Notes: generated from the letters alone by a model not told the origin. Shown: positions 44,154 to 54,597, counted from the stretch's first letter. The stretch is DNA of 64,000 bases from Haloglomus salinum (GCF_024298825.1 NZ_CP101153.1:2294001-2358000), one strand, 5' to 3'. Made by a program: numbers and translations.

Positions 44154-46955
44154 TCAGGCCTCCAGCTTCTGCTTGAGGATGTCGGGCGCCGCGGCCAGCG
44201 CGTCGTCCAGCGCGTCGGCGTCGGGGCCACCACCCTGCGCGAAGTCCGGCGGACCGCCACCGCCGCCGCCGACCCGCCCCGCGAGGTCGGCGACGACCTC
44301 GCCGGCGTTGATACCGACGGCGTCCGGGACGGCGACGACGAACGTGGCGCCGTCGACGCCCGACCCGATGACCGCGACCTTCCCTTCCTCGGCCAGCGCG
44401 TTCGCGGTCGCGCGGAGTTCGTCCATGTCGGCGTCGAGCCGCTGGACCACGGCCGTCGTCCCGCCGAGGTCGACCTCCTCGCCGGACTCACCGCCCTGGG
44501 CACGGGCCTCGGCGAGCTGCTCTTTCAGCTCGTCGATGCGCTTGCCCCTCTCTTTCCACTCGTCGAAGAACCGCTCGGCCGTGTCGGGGACCTCCTGGGG
44601 GTCCACGTCGAGCGTCTCGGCCGCATCGTACAGGGCGTCCTCGGTGCGCTGGGTGGCCTCGATGGCGGCGTCGCCGGCCGCGAAGACGAGCCGTTCGACG
44701 CCGTCCTGGACCCGCTCCGTACCTAGCACTTTGATGGTCCCGATCTCCCCGGTCCGCTCGACGTGGGTACCCGCACAGGCCTGTACGTCCTCGCCGACGG
44801 TGATGACACGGACCTCCGTGCCGGCGGGGATACCCCCCTGGAACAGGTCGAAGCCGTACTTCGCCTGCGCGTCGTTCCGGTCGAGCCACTCCTGTCTCAC
44901 GGAGAGGTTCTCCCGGATGATGTCGTTCGCGACCCGCTCGATGGCCTTGACCTGCTCGCGGTCGATGCGGTCGTAGTGGGTCACGTCCAGCCGCGAGGAG
45001 TCGGTCCCCTTCTGTGCCCCGGCCTGCCGGATGTGGTCGCCGAGCACCTCGCGGGCGGCGTGCCCGATGACGTGCGTCGCAGTGTGGTGGGCCATCAGCC
45101 GGCGGCGGCGGGTGCCGTCGACCTGCCCGCGGACGAACTCACCCTTGCCGGGGTCGGCGTCGGTCCGGTGGAGGACCACGCCGTCGACCTCCTGTACGTC
45201 GCGCACCTCGGCGGTGACGTCCTCGGTCGAGAGGGTGCCGGTGTCGGCCGGCTGGCCACCGCCCTCCGGGTAGAACATCGTCTGGTCCAGCGCCACGTCG
45301 TACAGCGTCTCGTCCTCGCCGCCCGCGTCGGGACGTTCGATGACGTCCAGGACGACAGCCTCGAACTCCGTGCGGTCCTGGTCCTCGTAGAACAGCTTGT
45401 CCGTCTCCGGGAGGTCGGCGACCTGCTCGTCGATGCCCTCCGAGTCGTCGTCGAAGGCCGTCCCGCCGCCGTGGCGCGAGGCCACCAGCGAGTAGAAATC
45501 GTCGGGGACCTCGACCGCGGCGCCGCGCTGGACCGCGATCTCCTCGACCATGTCCGGCTGGATGCCGTGGCTGTCGTACAGCTCGATGACCTCTTCCAGC
45601 GGGATGGGCTCGTCACGCTCGGCGTAGTCGTCGGCCAGCTGCTCGACGCGGCGGCCGCCCCGCTCCAGCGTCTCGCGGTACTTCTCGACCTCCGTCCGGA
45701 CGATATCCCGGACGGTGTCGCGGTTCTGGTAGCCCAGGCGCTCGGCCTGCATGTCGACGAGCTCGTCCAGCGGGGCGTCGACGCCGACGCTGTCGACGAG
45801 TCGCTTCGTCCGCCGGAGCACCATCCGCGCCAGGTAGCCCGTCCCCGCGTTGGAGGGGACGATGCCGTCGCCCAGCATGTACGCCAGCGTCCGGCAGTGG
45901 TCGGCGATAGCGTAGATCTCCTCCAGCGGCTCCATCAATGCCTCCAGCCGCTCGACGTCCACGTCGAGTCGCTCGGCGATCTCCCGGCGGGCCGTCGCCA
46001 TGTCCTCGGCCTCGTCGATGTCCATCCGGCCGGCCAGCTTGGCGGCCCGGTGGACGAGGTCCTCCTGGGCCTCGGTGTGCTCGATGCCGGCGTTTGCCTT
46101 GAGGAAGTCGATGGTCTCGGGGTAGACGGCCTCGTAGACGGTGGGCGTGCCCTGGCTCATCCAGGTCCAGCGCTCCAGCCCGTAGCCCGTGTCCACGATG
46201 TACGTGTCCATCGGGCTGTAGCGGTTGCCGTCCTTCAGCTCGTACTCCCCGTCGGGGTCCTGCTCCATCGACATGAAGACGAGCGTCGCCAGCTCGGCTC
46301 CCTTGTAGATGACCTCGATAGCGGGGCCGGCGTTGCCGCCGCCGACCCACGGGTCCTCGATGTAGGTTATCTCCTCGAGGTCCGCACCCAGCTCCTCGAA
46401 CAGCCCCTCGCAGAGTTCGACGGTCCGGTCCTTCCAGTAGACCTCGCCCTCGTACGCGTACTGCTCGGGGTCCTCGATGTCCTCGCGGGCGTTGAACGCG
46501 TGGTGGGCCATCATCTCGAACGCCATCGTGTGCCGGCCCGTCTTGCCGACGTTGTCGATGTCCTGCATCCGGATGCAGGGCTGGGAGATACACAGCGGGT
46601 TGGCCGGTGGCGGGGTCTTGCCACTCGTGACGAGCGGCTGGAAGTCGTAGATGGAGGCCTGTGTCAGCAACACGTCGTCACGCCAGCGGTTCGCCGCGAC
46701 CGGGTACGGCTCGATGCGCTCGTGGTCGTGGTCCTCGAAGTACGAGAGGAACGCCTCCCGCATCTCCGAGAGGGAGCGTTCCTCCTCGAACCCCGGGTCG
46801 TCGATGAAGCCGTACTCCTCGCAGGGGGGCTCACCGCACAGCTCGCGGCCCTCGTCTCGCGTCCAGAAGTGGTCGCCGCACTCCGGACACTCCCGCCGGA
46901 CGAACCCCTCCTCCCGGAAGTACTCCAGTTGATACTCCTCCGTGAGGTCACTCAT
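44154..46955 (-). CDS. alaS: Alanine--tRNA ligase
   Basis: A 933-residue class II synthetase with editing. An archaeal-type N-terminal zinc-finger extension ([20 protein letters not shown], about 22-41) precedes the catalytic core ([20 protein letters not shown] region). The editing domain has [11 protein letters not shown] and [13 protein letters not shown] zinc ligands; the C-Ala/DHHA1 domain ends [16 protein letters not shown]. All expected regions are present. It is a single gene with a separate upstream region of 243 bp. Confidence 0.97.
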   Translation of the reverse strand: MSDLTEEYQLEYFREEGFVRRECPECGDHFWTRDEGRELCGEPPCEEYGFIDDPGFEEERSLSEMREAFLSYFEDHDHERIEPYPVAANRWRDDVLLTQASIYDFQPLVTSGKTPPPANPLCISQPCIRMQDIDNVGKTGRHTMAFEMMAHHAFNAREDIEDPEQYAYEGEVYWKDRTVELCEGLFEELGADLEEITYIEDPWVGGGNAGPAIEVIYKGAELATLVFMSMEQDPDGEYELKDGNRYSPMDTYIVDTGYGLERWTWMSQGTPTVYEAVYPETIDFLKANAGIEHTEAQEDLVHRAAKLAGRMDIDEAEDMATARREIAERLDVDVERLEALMEPLEEIYAIADHCRTLAYMLGDGIVPSNAGTGYLARMVLRRTKRLVDSVGVDAPLDELVDMQAERLGYQNRDTVRDIVRTEVEKYRETLERGGRRVEQLADDYAERDEPIPLEEVIELYDSHGIQPDMVEEIAVQRGAAVEVPDDFYSLVASRHGGGTAFDDDSEGIDEQVADLPETDKLFYEDQDRTEFEAVVLDVIERPDAGGEDETLYDVALDQTMFYPEGGGQPADTGTLSTEDVTAEVRDVQEVDGVVLHRTDADPGKGEFVRGQVDGTRRRRLMAHHTATHVIGHAAREVLGDHIRQAGAQKGTDSSRLDVTHYDRIDREQVKAIERVANDIIRENLSVRQEWLDRNDAQAKYGFDLFQGGIPAGTEVRVITVGEDVQACAGTHVERTGEIGTIKVLGTERVQDGVERLVFAAGDAAIEATQRTEDALYDAAETLDVDPQEVPDTAERFFDEWKERGKRIDELKEQLAEARAQGGESGEEVDLGGTTAVVQRLDADMDELRATANALAEEGKVAVIGSGVDGATFVVAVPDAVGINAGEVVADLAGRVGGGGGGPPDFAQGGGPDADALDDALAAAPDILKQKLEA

Positions 46956-47198
46956 TACAGGTACGTGGCCCGGGTTCGGCCAAAAGGGTTCCGAAGGGGT
47001 GGGTTGGCTTCGAGACGGGCTGAACGTTCGGTTCCTCCCGGAACCTCCGTTCGGCGGCTGCTGGATCCGTGGATGTCACTCTCACGGCACACCTTCCGGA
47101 ATATCGGCCCCCACGGCAACAACGACGGATATCCTGGGAACGTTCCCCCATACTCCGCGACGCGCTGGAGCCGAACCGGGTACGTTACCGAAACTCGG
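46956..47198. other. Intergenic region between alaS and the helicase gene
   Basis: 243 bp between two minus-strand genes. It contains a 12-bp palindrome (gggaacgttccc, 47136-47147) and an alaS promoter region. No gene was found. Confidence 0.4.
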
Positions 47199-49415
47199 TC
47201 ATGGGCGCGGGGGAGCTCCGTCGTAGGCGTCCAGCTCCTGGTAGAAGTTCAGCATCGCGAACTTGAGTTTCTCCGGCGACACGTCCACGAGTTCCTCGCG
47301 CTCCTCCTCGGGGAACGTGTCGTGCACCGAGTACCGGCCGAGGTCGTCGGCCCGCGAGCCCGCGTAGCGCTCGTCGACCAGGGCCCGCACCCCGAAGTCC
47401 TCCGGCGAGCGGACGACGCGCCCGAGCGCCTGCCGCGTCTTCCGCACCGTCGGAATCTCGACGGCGTAGCGCCAGCCCTGGTCCTCGCTGCCGAACGCGC
47501 CCGCGAACGCCTCCTCGACGGCCTCCATCCGGTCGTCGAGGTGCGGATACGGCACCCCGACCACGAGGACGGTTCGGGCGTCGTCGCCGTCGTAGCTCAC
47601 GCCCTCGGCGAGCGTGCCCCACAGGGAGGTGAACAGCACCCCGTTGTCGCCCGCCGTGAACCGCTCGCGGAGGTCCTCGGCGCGCTCGCCGGGCCGGTCG
47701 AGGTACGGCGTCGAATCGGTCCCGACGCGGTCGTAGTAGCGCTCGGCCTCGGCGTACGAGGGACAGAAGACGAGCGTGTTGCCCGGCGTGAAGCGCACGG
47801 CGTCCTCGATGGTCCCCGCCACGGTCGACTGCACGCCCGGGTCGTCGCGCTTGCTGGCGAACAGCGCGGGCGAGGTGACCGCGAAGGTGCGCCGGCGCTC
47901 GGGCGGGAACTGGAGCCCGTAGGCCATCGTCACGGGGTCCTCGAGGCCTAGCACGTCGCGCTGGACGTCGAACGGCCGGAGCGTCGCGCTCATCAGGACG
48001 GAGGCGTGCAGGTCGTCGAACAGCGGCTCCGTGACCTGTCGCGGGATGCAGGTGTACAGCTCCGCGCGGCCGCGGACGCCGGCCTCGGTTCGGCGGACGC
48101 TGACGACGGGATACGTGCCCGGCTCCGCGGAGCCGTCCATCCAGTCGTCGATGAACGCGGCCGCGGCGAGCGTCTGGCACTCCTTGCGCGTCGTCGTCTC
48201 GCCCTCCTTGTACGCCTCCTGGTAGGACTGGTCGAGCGTCTGGCCCAGGTTCAGGGCGTGTTCGAGGTCCTGCTTGTAGCCCGGCCCCTCGTAGCGCTCG
48301 AGGAAGGCCATTGTCAGGTCGTCGCGGCCCGTGTCGGCGTCGATGGTCACGTCCTCCCAGTCCTCGCCGAGGGACTCGCGGGCGCCGAAGCCCATCCCGG
48401 CCTCGTAGATGTCGACGAGCGCGTCGTGGAACGCGCGGACGACGCGCTCGGTGGCCTCGGCCCGGAAGTCGTCGGTCTCGTCGAGTTCGTCCAGTGCGCT
48501 CGCCAGCGTCACCTCGTTACACGTGCGGGTGGCGTGGTCGCGTGCGGCGTCCTCGATGTTGTGGGCCTCGTCGAACACCGCCACGATGTCCTCCGGGTCC
48601 CGGTCCAGCCACCGGAAGAACTGCTCGCGGATGTTCGGGTCGAGCAGGTGGTGGTAGTTGCAGACGACGAGGTCGACCCCCTCCATCCCCTCCTTCAGCA
48701 GTTCGTACCCGCACAAGCCGGCCTCGTGGGCGGCGTCGTAGATCTCGTCGGGCGTGCGCACGTCCGCGTACAGCCAGTCGTAGAAGTCGCTCGTGTCCTG
48801 GGTCAGGTTCCGGTGGTAGCGGTCACAGACCGTTGCATCGGCCTGCACCTCGTCGAGCTGGTCCTCGGCGGACTGGAGCTCGTCCAGTACGGCCGCACGA
48901 GCCTCCGCGATATCGCTGCCGCCGGCCGCCGGCTCGGTCGCTCCCCCTCCGGCCGCGGTCCCACCGTCCTCGTCGTTCGCGGCCTCCCGGAGTTCAGCGG
49001 CCTGCTGTTCAAGCGCCGCCACCTCCTCGGCCTGGTCGACGACCTCCCTGGTCGCGTCGCGGAGCGCCTGGCACTCCTTGTAGTCGACGTCGATGTGGCA
49101 CATCGACCCCTTGCCCCGGAAGACGACGGTCCTGATGGGCTCGCCCGTGTTGATGGCCCGGGCTTCCTCGATGAACTGGCGGGTCTGCTGGTGGACGTTG
49201 GTCGTGATGACGACGGTCTTGTTCGCGGCCCGGCCGTACTCCAGCGCCGGTGCGAGCGCCGCGAGCGTCTTGCCCGTCCCGCAGGCCCCCTCGAACAGCA
49301 CGTCCCGCTCCGTGACCAGGGCCTCGCGGATGGTCTCCATCGCGTCGTGCTGGTGGTCGTACGGCTGGTCGTACGGGAAGAAGCGCAGGTAGCCCGGGCC
49401 GTCACTCGTCGCCAC
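47199..49415 (-). CDS. Rad3/XPD-type ATP-dependent DNA helicase
   Basis: A 738-residue superfamily 2 helicase. Walker A is GACGTGKT (about 43-50), the Walker B is DEAHN, and HEL2 motifs include LVFCPSYAEAERYY and QALGRVVRSPEDFG. Four cysteines in GSMCHIDVDYKEC, VCDRYHRN and GLCGYELLK can bind an Fe-S cluster as in XPD/DinG. The GTG start at 49415 is chosen because CTTTTGCC lies about 27 nt upstream; a TTG at 49442 is possible. An Ala/Gly-rich insert (about 148-165) is halophile-type. Likely in DNA repair. Confidence 0.88.
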   Translation of the reverse strand: MATSDGPGYLRFFPYDQPYDHQHDAMETIREALVTERDVLFEGACGTGKTLAALAPALEYGRAANKTVVITTNVHQQTRQFIEEARAINTGEPIRTVVFRGKGSMCHIDVDYKECQALRDATREVVDQAEEVAALEQQAAELREAANDEDGGTAAGGGATEPAAGGSDIAEARAAVLDELQSAEDQLDEVQADATVCDRYHRNLTQDTSDFYDWLYADVRTPDEIYDAAHEAGLCGYELLKEGMEGVDLVVCNYHHLLDPNIREQFFRWLDRDPEDIVAVFDEAHNIEDAARDHATRTCNEVTLASALDELDETDDFRAEATERVVRAFHDALVDIYEAGMGFGARESLGEDWEDVTIDADTGRDDLTMAFLERYEGPGYKQDLEHALNLGQTLDQSYQEAYKEGETTTRKECQTLAAAAFIDDWMDGSAEPGTYPVVSVRRTEAGVRGRAELYTCIPRQVTEPLFDDLHASVLMSATLRPFDVQRDVLGLEDPVTMAYGLQFPPERRRTFAVTSPALFASKRDDPGVQSTVAGTIEDAVRFTPGNTLVFCPSYAEAERYYDRVGTDSTPYLDRPGERAEDLRERFTAGDNGVLFTSLWGTLAEGVSYDGDDARTVLVVGVPYPHLDDRMEAVEEAFAGAFGSEDQGWRYAVEIPTVRKTRQALGRVVRSPEDFGVRALVDERYAGSRADDLGRYSVHDTFPEEEREELVDVSPEKLKFAMLNFYQELDAYDGAPPRP

Positions 49416-49508
49416 ACCGGCGGGTTGTTCGCTCTCGGGCAAAAGGGTTCGTGCGGCGGAGTGGAAGTGGTCGTGGCCGGTGGTCGGCCCGGCGCCGCGA
49501 CGGCGCAG

Positions 49509-50765
49509 TCAGTCGCGGCGGATGACCAGCAGCGCCACGGCCAGCAGCCCGCCTACCGCGGCCAGCGGACCGAATCCGGGACCAGACCCGGCCGTGGGCG
49601 TCACCGGTCCCGCGTCCTGTTGCTGCTGGTTCTGTTGCTGATTCCGTTGTTGCTGGTTCTGCTGCTGTTGCTGCTGTGGTTCGGGCGTGGCGGTCGGTGT
49701 CGCCGGGTCGCTGCTGGCGGGGGAGGGTGTCGGCGTGGCGGTCGGCGTCGACTGGCCGCTCGGCTCCGGGGTCGGCGTGGCGGTCGGTGTCGCCGGGTCA
49801 CTGCTGGCGGGTGAGGGCGTCGGCGTCGACTGGCCGCTCCGCTCTGGCGTCGCTGTCGCGGTCGGCGTCGAGCCGCTGGGCGGTGGGGTCGCGGTCGGCG
49901 TCGAGCCGCCGCCACCACCCCCACCACCGCCGCTGGACGGGTCCTCTCCCCGTTTGTAGTACGTGCCGTCCTCGGTCCGGCAGGTCCACTCCTTGTCGGT
50001 GATGCCGGTCGTCCCGCTCGGCATGACGCCCGCCGCGGGACAGGTCTGTGGCGGCGGACCCAGTTTCTCGATGGCGGCCTGGCGGCTGTCACAGCCCTCG
50101 CAGATGTAGACGTAGTCCGTGACAGCGACGGCGAAATCCGTCTGTGTGTCCATCATGGTCGAGCCATTGCTCCGTGCGTACGCCCGGTACCAGCCCGGCT
50201 CGGACGGGTTCTTCTGGCAGCCGTTCAGCCCGGCGATGACCTGGTCCTCGACGTTGATCTTGATGGGGCCACCGGCTAGCTTCTCCTCCTTGTAGTAGCC
50301 GGTGTAGATGCCGTCCGAACGGAACTTCAGCACCTTGGCTGCCGACAGGAGCGAGACGTCGGTCTCGGTTCCCCCGTTGTCGTTCCCCCGGTCGACACCG
50401 TAGGCGGCGGCGTTGCTCGCGGTACAGCTACTCCAGCTGAAATCGGGCTGGTAGAGGATGTTCCAGTGGAGCCGGATGTCCTCCTGGAATCCCGAGGCGT
50501 AGAGGGCGAAGCCGGACGACGCGCCCGGATTGTGGTTCTTCACGCCGAACGTGAAATTCCCCACGTACTGCATCTCCTCGTCGTCCTGCCGGCCGGCGAC
50601 GAACTTCCCGCCGCCGCCCTTCGCGAGCGCGGTGCCGTTGTCCAGCCGCTCGTCCTGTACCTGCAGCCGTTGCTCCGCCGTGGCGCCCGTCCCGCCGGCG
50701 GTCACCACCGGTGCGACTAGGACCACGGAGACCATGATAGCGAGTGCCACGTTGGTGTGTTGCAC
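49509..50765 (-). CDS. PGF-CTERM surface protein with repetitive Thr/Pro and Gln-rich stalk
   Basis: A 418-residue secreted protein: a signal peptide (about 1-25), a globular domain (about 30-270, with several Cys: QPDFSWSSCTASNAA, ICEGCDSRQAAIEK, WTCRTEDGTYYKRG), a Gly9 linker, Thr/Pro/Ser repeats, a Gln/Asn-rich stretch, and the archaeosortase signal GSGPGFGPLAAVGGLLAVA ending in RRD. The start is GTG at 50765 with ggagg about 8 nt before it. The stalk is expected to be O-glycosylated and the chain cell-surface anchored. Ligand unknown. Confidence 0.8.
   Translation of the reverse strand: MQHTNVALAIMVSVVLVAPVVTAGGTGATAEQRLQVQDERLDNGTALAKGGGGKFVAGRQDDEEMQYVGNFTFGVKNHNPGASSGFALYASGFQEDIRLHWNILYQPDFSWSSCTASNAAAYGVDRGNDNGGTETDVSLLSAAKVLKFRSDGIYTGYYKEEKLAGGPIKINVEDQVIAGLNGCQKNPSEPGWYRAYARSNGSTMMDTQTDFAVAVTDYVYICEGCDSRQAAIEKLGPPPQTCPAAGVMPSGTTGITDKEWTCRTEDGTYYKRGEDPSSGGGGGGGGGSTPTATPPPSGSTPTATATPERSGQSTPTPSPASSDPATPTATPTPEPSGQSTPTATPTPSPASSDPATPTATPEPQQQQQQNQQQRNQQQNQQQQDAGPVTPTAGSGPGFGPLAAVGGLLAVALLVIRRD
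49684..49851 (-). repeat. 90-bp imperfect tandem repeat inside the PGF-CTERM gene
   Basis: Two units start ggcgtggcggtcggtgtcgc at 49684 and 49774; the second lacks 12 bp internally. They encode SGQSTPT..PSPASSDPATPT units of the stalk. In-frame unit number may vary between strains. Confidence 0.8.
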
Positions 50766-50968
50766 GTCGCCTCCCTCTGGTGGTTCCGGCGAAACCTTTC
50801 TGCCGGGGAAAGCCGGGGATTTTTACTGAATGATTAGTCTGCCCGTTGCCCCGGACACCGTACCACGAACGCCGCCGTGGTGACCGTCTCCGGCGCCCGC
50901 AAGCGCCCCGTGATACCACGCCGCGACCCACCGCAAGACCGTTGCCGCGGGGGTCGCAAGTGGGGGGC

Positions 50969-51628
50969 ATGACAGGGGACGACGACGAAGCCGAGGTGGA
51001 GCCGCCGCGGACGTTCGTGGAACCGTTCCTGGAGCGTGAGCGCGCCGCACGGGACGTGCTCGACGAACTGGAGGCGGACCTCCTCGTGGGGGAGACAGAG
51101 AGCGTCCGCGAGCGTCTTCGGGAGATGGCCCACACGGACCACGACACCTTTCTCACGCTGTGTCTCTGCTGTAACGGCAACGACCAGTTCTTCGCGGACG
51201 TGGCCGAGCAGTTCGACGAGGAGACCGCCGACCGACTGGGTCGGCTGGGCGAGTCCCACGACCAGCTCGCCGACGCGTTCCGCATCGTCCGAGAGGAGGT
51301 GGACATGGGTCGGGAGAACCCCGTGACGGGCGTGAACTTCTCGGGTGCGTACCGCGAGCGCGAGCAGGTGCCGCTCATCCGCTACCAGCTCTACTCCGGT
51401 AGCGTCGAACTGCTGGAGTCACGGGAGTCGCCCGACGAACTCCTCCAGGTCGCGTCCTTCCTCGTCGGTGCGACCTCGGAGACCCTGGAGAACGCCGTCG
51501 AACACGGCGACACCGTCAACACCGAGGAGCTGAGCGACCTGCTCGACCGCCGGGACGACCTCGAGACGCGGCTGGGCGAACTGGAGGACACGCTCGACGA
51601 CCTGCGGACCCAGCCGATAGAGGACTGA
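50969..51628 (+). CDS. Acidic helical protein, unknown function
   Basis: A 219-residue, very acidic, mostly helical protein. LTLCLCCNGNDQFFADVAEQ contains three clustered cysteines (possible metal or redox site), and the C-terminal 40 residues are heptad-like (LLDRRDDLETRLGELEDTLD), suggesting coiled-coil association. I do not recognise the family. The start at 50969 begins the acidic segment MTGDDDEAEVEPP; upstream sequence is promoter-like. Divergent from the PGF-CTERM gene. Confidence 0.7.
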   Translation: MTGDDDEAEVEPPRTFVEPFLERERAARDVLDELEADLLVGETESVRERLREMAHTDHDTFLTLCLCCNGNDQFFADVAEQFDEETADRLGRLGESHDQLADAFRIVREEVDMGRENPVTGVNFSGAYREREQVPLIRYQLYSGSVELLESRESPDELLQVASFLVGATSETLENAVEHGDTVNTEELSDLLDRRDDLETRLGELEDTLDDLRTQPIED

Positions 51629-51706
51629 ACCGGGATGTTACGCCTGATGTCGGACCTGCCGGCAAAACCAGCTTTCCGCCAGTGAACCGATAGGTTCGAC
51701 GAGAAT

Positions 51707-52654
51707 CTACACCTCGGGTTCGACGTAGACCTTCCGGATGCCGGAGTGATGCTCCATGAGGGTGTCCTCGATAGCGGTGATGCGGTCGTCGATCTCCTCG
51801 GTTCCGAGCGTCTCGCCGAACTCGACATCGGCCATCACGACGACCTTCTCGGGCCCGAAGTAGACGGTCCGGAAATCGACAACACGGTCGACACCGTCCC
51901 AGCTGGCGACGATTCCACGGAGTTCGGCCTCGTCTTCACGGGGTATCGACTCGCCGAGCAGGAGCCGCTTGTTCTCCCAGGCCAGCGCCACTGCAAAGCC
52001 CATCAGCATCACTCCGATGAGGGTCGCCGCGATGGCGTCGTAGATCGGGTTCTGGGTGATACGAGAGAGGTAGACGCCGAACAGCGCGATACCGGCGCCG
52101 GCCATCGCGATGAAGTCCTCGGTGAGCGCCGTCAGCACGGTCACATCGGAGGTCTTCTTGAACGCCTCCCGGAGGCCACTCCAGTCGTTCTCCTCGATCT
52201 GTCGGCTCATGTTGGCGTACGCCTTCTTGAACGCCCACGCCTCGAAGACGATGGCGCCGATGAGGACGGCGTAGTTGACGAAGATGGCGTCGAAGGTGAT
52301 GTTCACGACCGGCAGCGTCGCGTTCCCCGTGGCGGGCGGGTGCGGGTGGCGGATGGCGTCGACACCGTGTTTCAGGCTCTCCCAGCCGGCGATACCGAAC
52401 AGGAAGACGCTGACGAGGAAGGAGTAGAAGAACTGCGCCTTCCCGTAGCCGAACGGGTGCTCCCGGGAGGCGTCCTTCCCGCTGTAGCGGATGCCGATGA
52501 GGAGGAACACCTGGTTCCCGGTGTCGGAGATGGAGTGGTAGGTCTCCGAGAGCATCGCGGCGCTTCCGGTCAGGAGGAACCCGACGAACTTCAGAATCGC
52601 GATGAGCCCGTTAGCGACGAGCGCGGCGAGGACGACGGATTTGCTGCTTGCCAT
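51707..52654 (-). CDS. Cation diffusion facilitator transporter
   Basis: A 315-residue CDF-family metal/H+ antiporter: six membrane helices and a C-terminal cytoplasmic domain (about 220-315). SETYHSISDTGNQ in helix 2 gives the metal-site His and Asp; a second site lies near LTEDFIAMAG in helix 5. SREHPFGYGKAQFFY is the conserved inter-helix loop. Exports Zn, Co or Mn in the family; specificity not clear here. TAT-like signals are weak. Confidence 0.87.
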   Translation of the reverse strand: MASSKSVVLAALVANGLIAILKFVGFLLTGSAAMLSETYHSISDTGNQVFLLIGIRYSGKDASREHPFGYGKAQFFYSFLVSVFLFGIAGWESLKHGVDAIRHPHPPATGNATLPVVNITFDAIFVNYAVLIGAIVFEAWAFKKAYANMSRQIEENDWSGLREAFKKTSDVTVLTALTEDFIAMAGAGIALFGVYLSRITQNPIYDAIAATLIGVMLMGFAVALAWENKRLLLGESIPREDEAELRGIVASWDGVDRVVDFRTVYFGPEKVVVMADVEFGETLGTEEIDDRITAIEDTLMEHHSGIRKVYVEPEV

Positions 52655-52738
52655 CGGTTGTGCGAGGCCTCACGCGACGGTGCAAAAGACCTTGTCGTCC
52701 GACCGGGGCTTTAGTCATCCCCCGTCGAACGCCCGCCC

Positions 52739-53272
52739 ATGCTAACCGTCATCTCCGACACGCACGGCACCGACGACCCGCGCCTCGACGGCCGGACCGC
52801 GACCGCGGTCGCCGACGCCGAGGCTGTCGTCCACGCCGGGGACTTCACCACCGAGCGGGTCCTCGACGCCGTCCACGACGCCGCCGGCACCCTCCATGCG
52901 GTGTACGGCAACCGTGACACTCCCGGCGTGACCGACCGCCTGCCGGCGCGACGTGTCCTCGACTACGGCGGCGTGCGGTTCGTCGTCGTTCACGGGCACG
53001 AACACAGCGAGCAGGCGCTCTCGCTGGCGGCCCGTGAGGCCGGCGCGGACTGTGTCGTCGTGGGCCACTCCCATCGGCCGACGCTGCGGGCGCTCGGGGA
53101 GGTGACGCTGCTCAACCCGGGGAGTCACGCCGACCCCCGGCGGTACCAGCCGGCCCACGCCGAACTCGAGGCCGACGGGGACGGGCTGGCCGGGCGGCTC
53201 GTCCAGCCGGACGGGACGCTGCTGGAGGCGTTCAGAATCGACCGGAGCGCGGGGCCAGCGGGGACCGAGTGA
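52739..53272 (+). CDS. YfcE-type metallophosphoesterase
   Basis: A 177-residue calcineurin-like phosphodiesterase. Metal ligands are in SDTHG (6-10), HAGDF, GNRD, HGHEH and GHSHRP, the complete five-motif set in order. Members act on phosphodiesters such as cyclic nucleotides or are pseudo-enzymes. TATA-like GGCTTTAGTC sits about 28 nt upstream of the ATG. Divergent from the CDF gene. Confidence 0.88.
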   Translation: MLTVISDTHGTDDPRLDGRTATAVADAEAVVHAGDFTTERVLDAVHDAAGTLHAVYGNRDTPGVTDRLPARRVLDYGGVRFVVVHGHEHSEQALSLAAREAGADCVVVGHSHRPTLRALGEVTLLNPGSHADPRRYQPAHAELEADGDGLAGRLVQPDGTLLEAFRIDRSAGPAGTE

Positions 53273-53448
53273 CGGCCCCGCGACCGGGCGATGCACCGAA
53301 CCGGGGGACGGTAGGGGAGAGGGCCGAAGGGGGGACCGGCCTGGAGGGCCGAAGCGTTCGGCGCACCATCCGCTACAGTGGGATATAGAAAATAGTCGCC
53401 GGAAGCTCAAAGAGACGCTTTACCAACGAGAGGGGCGCTCGCGGCGAT

Positions 53449-54462
53449 TCAGCGGTAGGTGAGTGCGACCGCGACGCCCAGCACGATGGCGCCGCCGAGG
53501 AAGAACGCCACGCCCGGGGGGAGCCCCATGGCCGGGTCGCCAGCCCCAGCAGCCGCCTCGGTCGTCATCCGGACCGTCTCCGTCACCGTCTCGTTGACCG
53601 GGGTCGGCGTCGGGGTCGCACCCGTCGCGGCACCGTCGGCCGCCGCCTGTGTGGCGGTCGATGTCGCTTCGGGGGCCTGAGTCGCGGTATCCATCGCGGT
53701 CGGCTCGGCGGTAGGCTGTGGCGTCCCGGCCGGCGTGGCCGTCACCGACGGGTCCGCGGTCGCGGTGGCGCTGCCACCATCGCCTCCGGCGCCGCCGCCG
53801 GCAGCCGCCGTCTCGGTGGCGGTAGCGCTCTCGTCTCCCGTGTTGAAGATACCCACGTCGCCACCGCCGCTGGTCGTCTCCGGAGGCGGTGTCCGAGAGG
53901 GTGTCTGCCCGGGCGTCTGCGTGGGCGTTCCCGCTCCGGTCGCGTTGCCCGACAGGTCACTGCCGCCCGCGCCACCACCGTCCGCACCGCTCGAGCCGGT
54001 GCCGAACAGCGATGGCGCGAGGCGGCCGACGCCGCGGCCGAACACCTCCTGTACCGCGACCGCACCGAACAGGAGCGCGAAGAGGCCCCCCACCAGTCGC
54101 CGGAGCGCCGCACGGATACCCGAGGCCTGGTCCTCGCGACCGGCGAAGATGACCAGCGGCTTGTCCGCCGGCGCGTAGACGTCCATCTCGCGGCCCTTCT
54201 CGGAGTAGGCGGTGCCGACGACCTCGATGGCGCCGGCGTCGGAGAGCCGTTCGAGATGGTACTGGGCGTTCTGGAGGGTCGTATCGACCTCGTCGGCGAG
54301 TTTCGACGGCGGCAGGGGCTCCTCGTGGAGCGACGACAACATCTCGCGCGCGGTGTCGGAGGAGAGCGCACGCATCAGCGCGTCCGCCTCGTCGCTGTCG
54401 AGGCCGACCACCCGTGGGTTCTCCTCGACGGACACCTCCGGGCTGGAGGGCAGGAGGCTCAT
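53449..54462 (-). CDS. Membrane-anchored winged-helix protein with Thr-rich stalk
   Basis: A 337-residue protein. A winged helix (about 25-95: LHEEPLPPSKLADEVDTTLQ, NAQYHLERLSDAGAIEVVGT) is followed by a membrane helix (about 122-140), a long Thr/Ala/Gly/Pro-rich region (about 150-310), and a final membrane helix (about 313-335). The predicted topology puts the DNA-binding domain in the cytoplasm and the stalk outside. This suggests a one-component signal-sensing regulator, which is inference. The start at 54462 excludes a long antisense-like upstream frame. Confidence 0.72.
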   Translation of the reverse strand: MSLLPSSPEVSVEENPRVVGLDSDEADALMRALSSDTAREMLSSLHEEPLPPSKLADEVDTTLQNAQYHLERLSDAGAIEVVGTAYSEKGREMDVYAPADKPLVIFAGREDQASGIRAALRRLVGGLFALLFGAVAVQEVFGRGVGRLAPSLFGTGSSGADGGGAGGSDLSGNATGAGTPTQTPGQTPSRTPPPETTSGGGDVGIFNTGDESATATETAAAGGGAGGDGGSATATADPSVTATPAGTPQPTAEPTAMDTATQAPEATSTATQAAADGAATGATPTPTPVNETVTETVRMTTEAAAGAGDPAMGLPPGVAFFLGGAIVLGVAVALTYR

Positions 54463-54597
54463 CACCCGTTCAAACCGGGTGGTCGCGCATGAATCTTGTG
54501 TGCGCACGGTCCACTGTGACGGCGCACAGGGCTCCGGACCGGGAGACTGGCCGCAGGTGTCGAAACGCCTTTGCGCGCGCCGGCACCACCGGCGCGT

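Noticed and set aside
44763-47951. A 1062-codon open frame on the plus strand
   Set aside because: It runs antisense to alaS and the helicase, both with full conserved motifs; such frames are common in GC-rich DNA.
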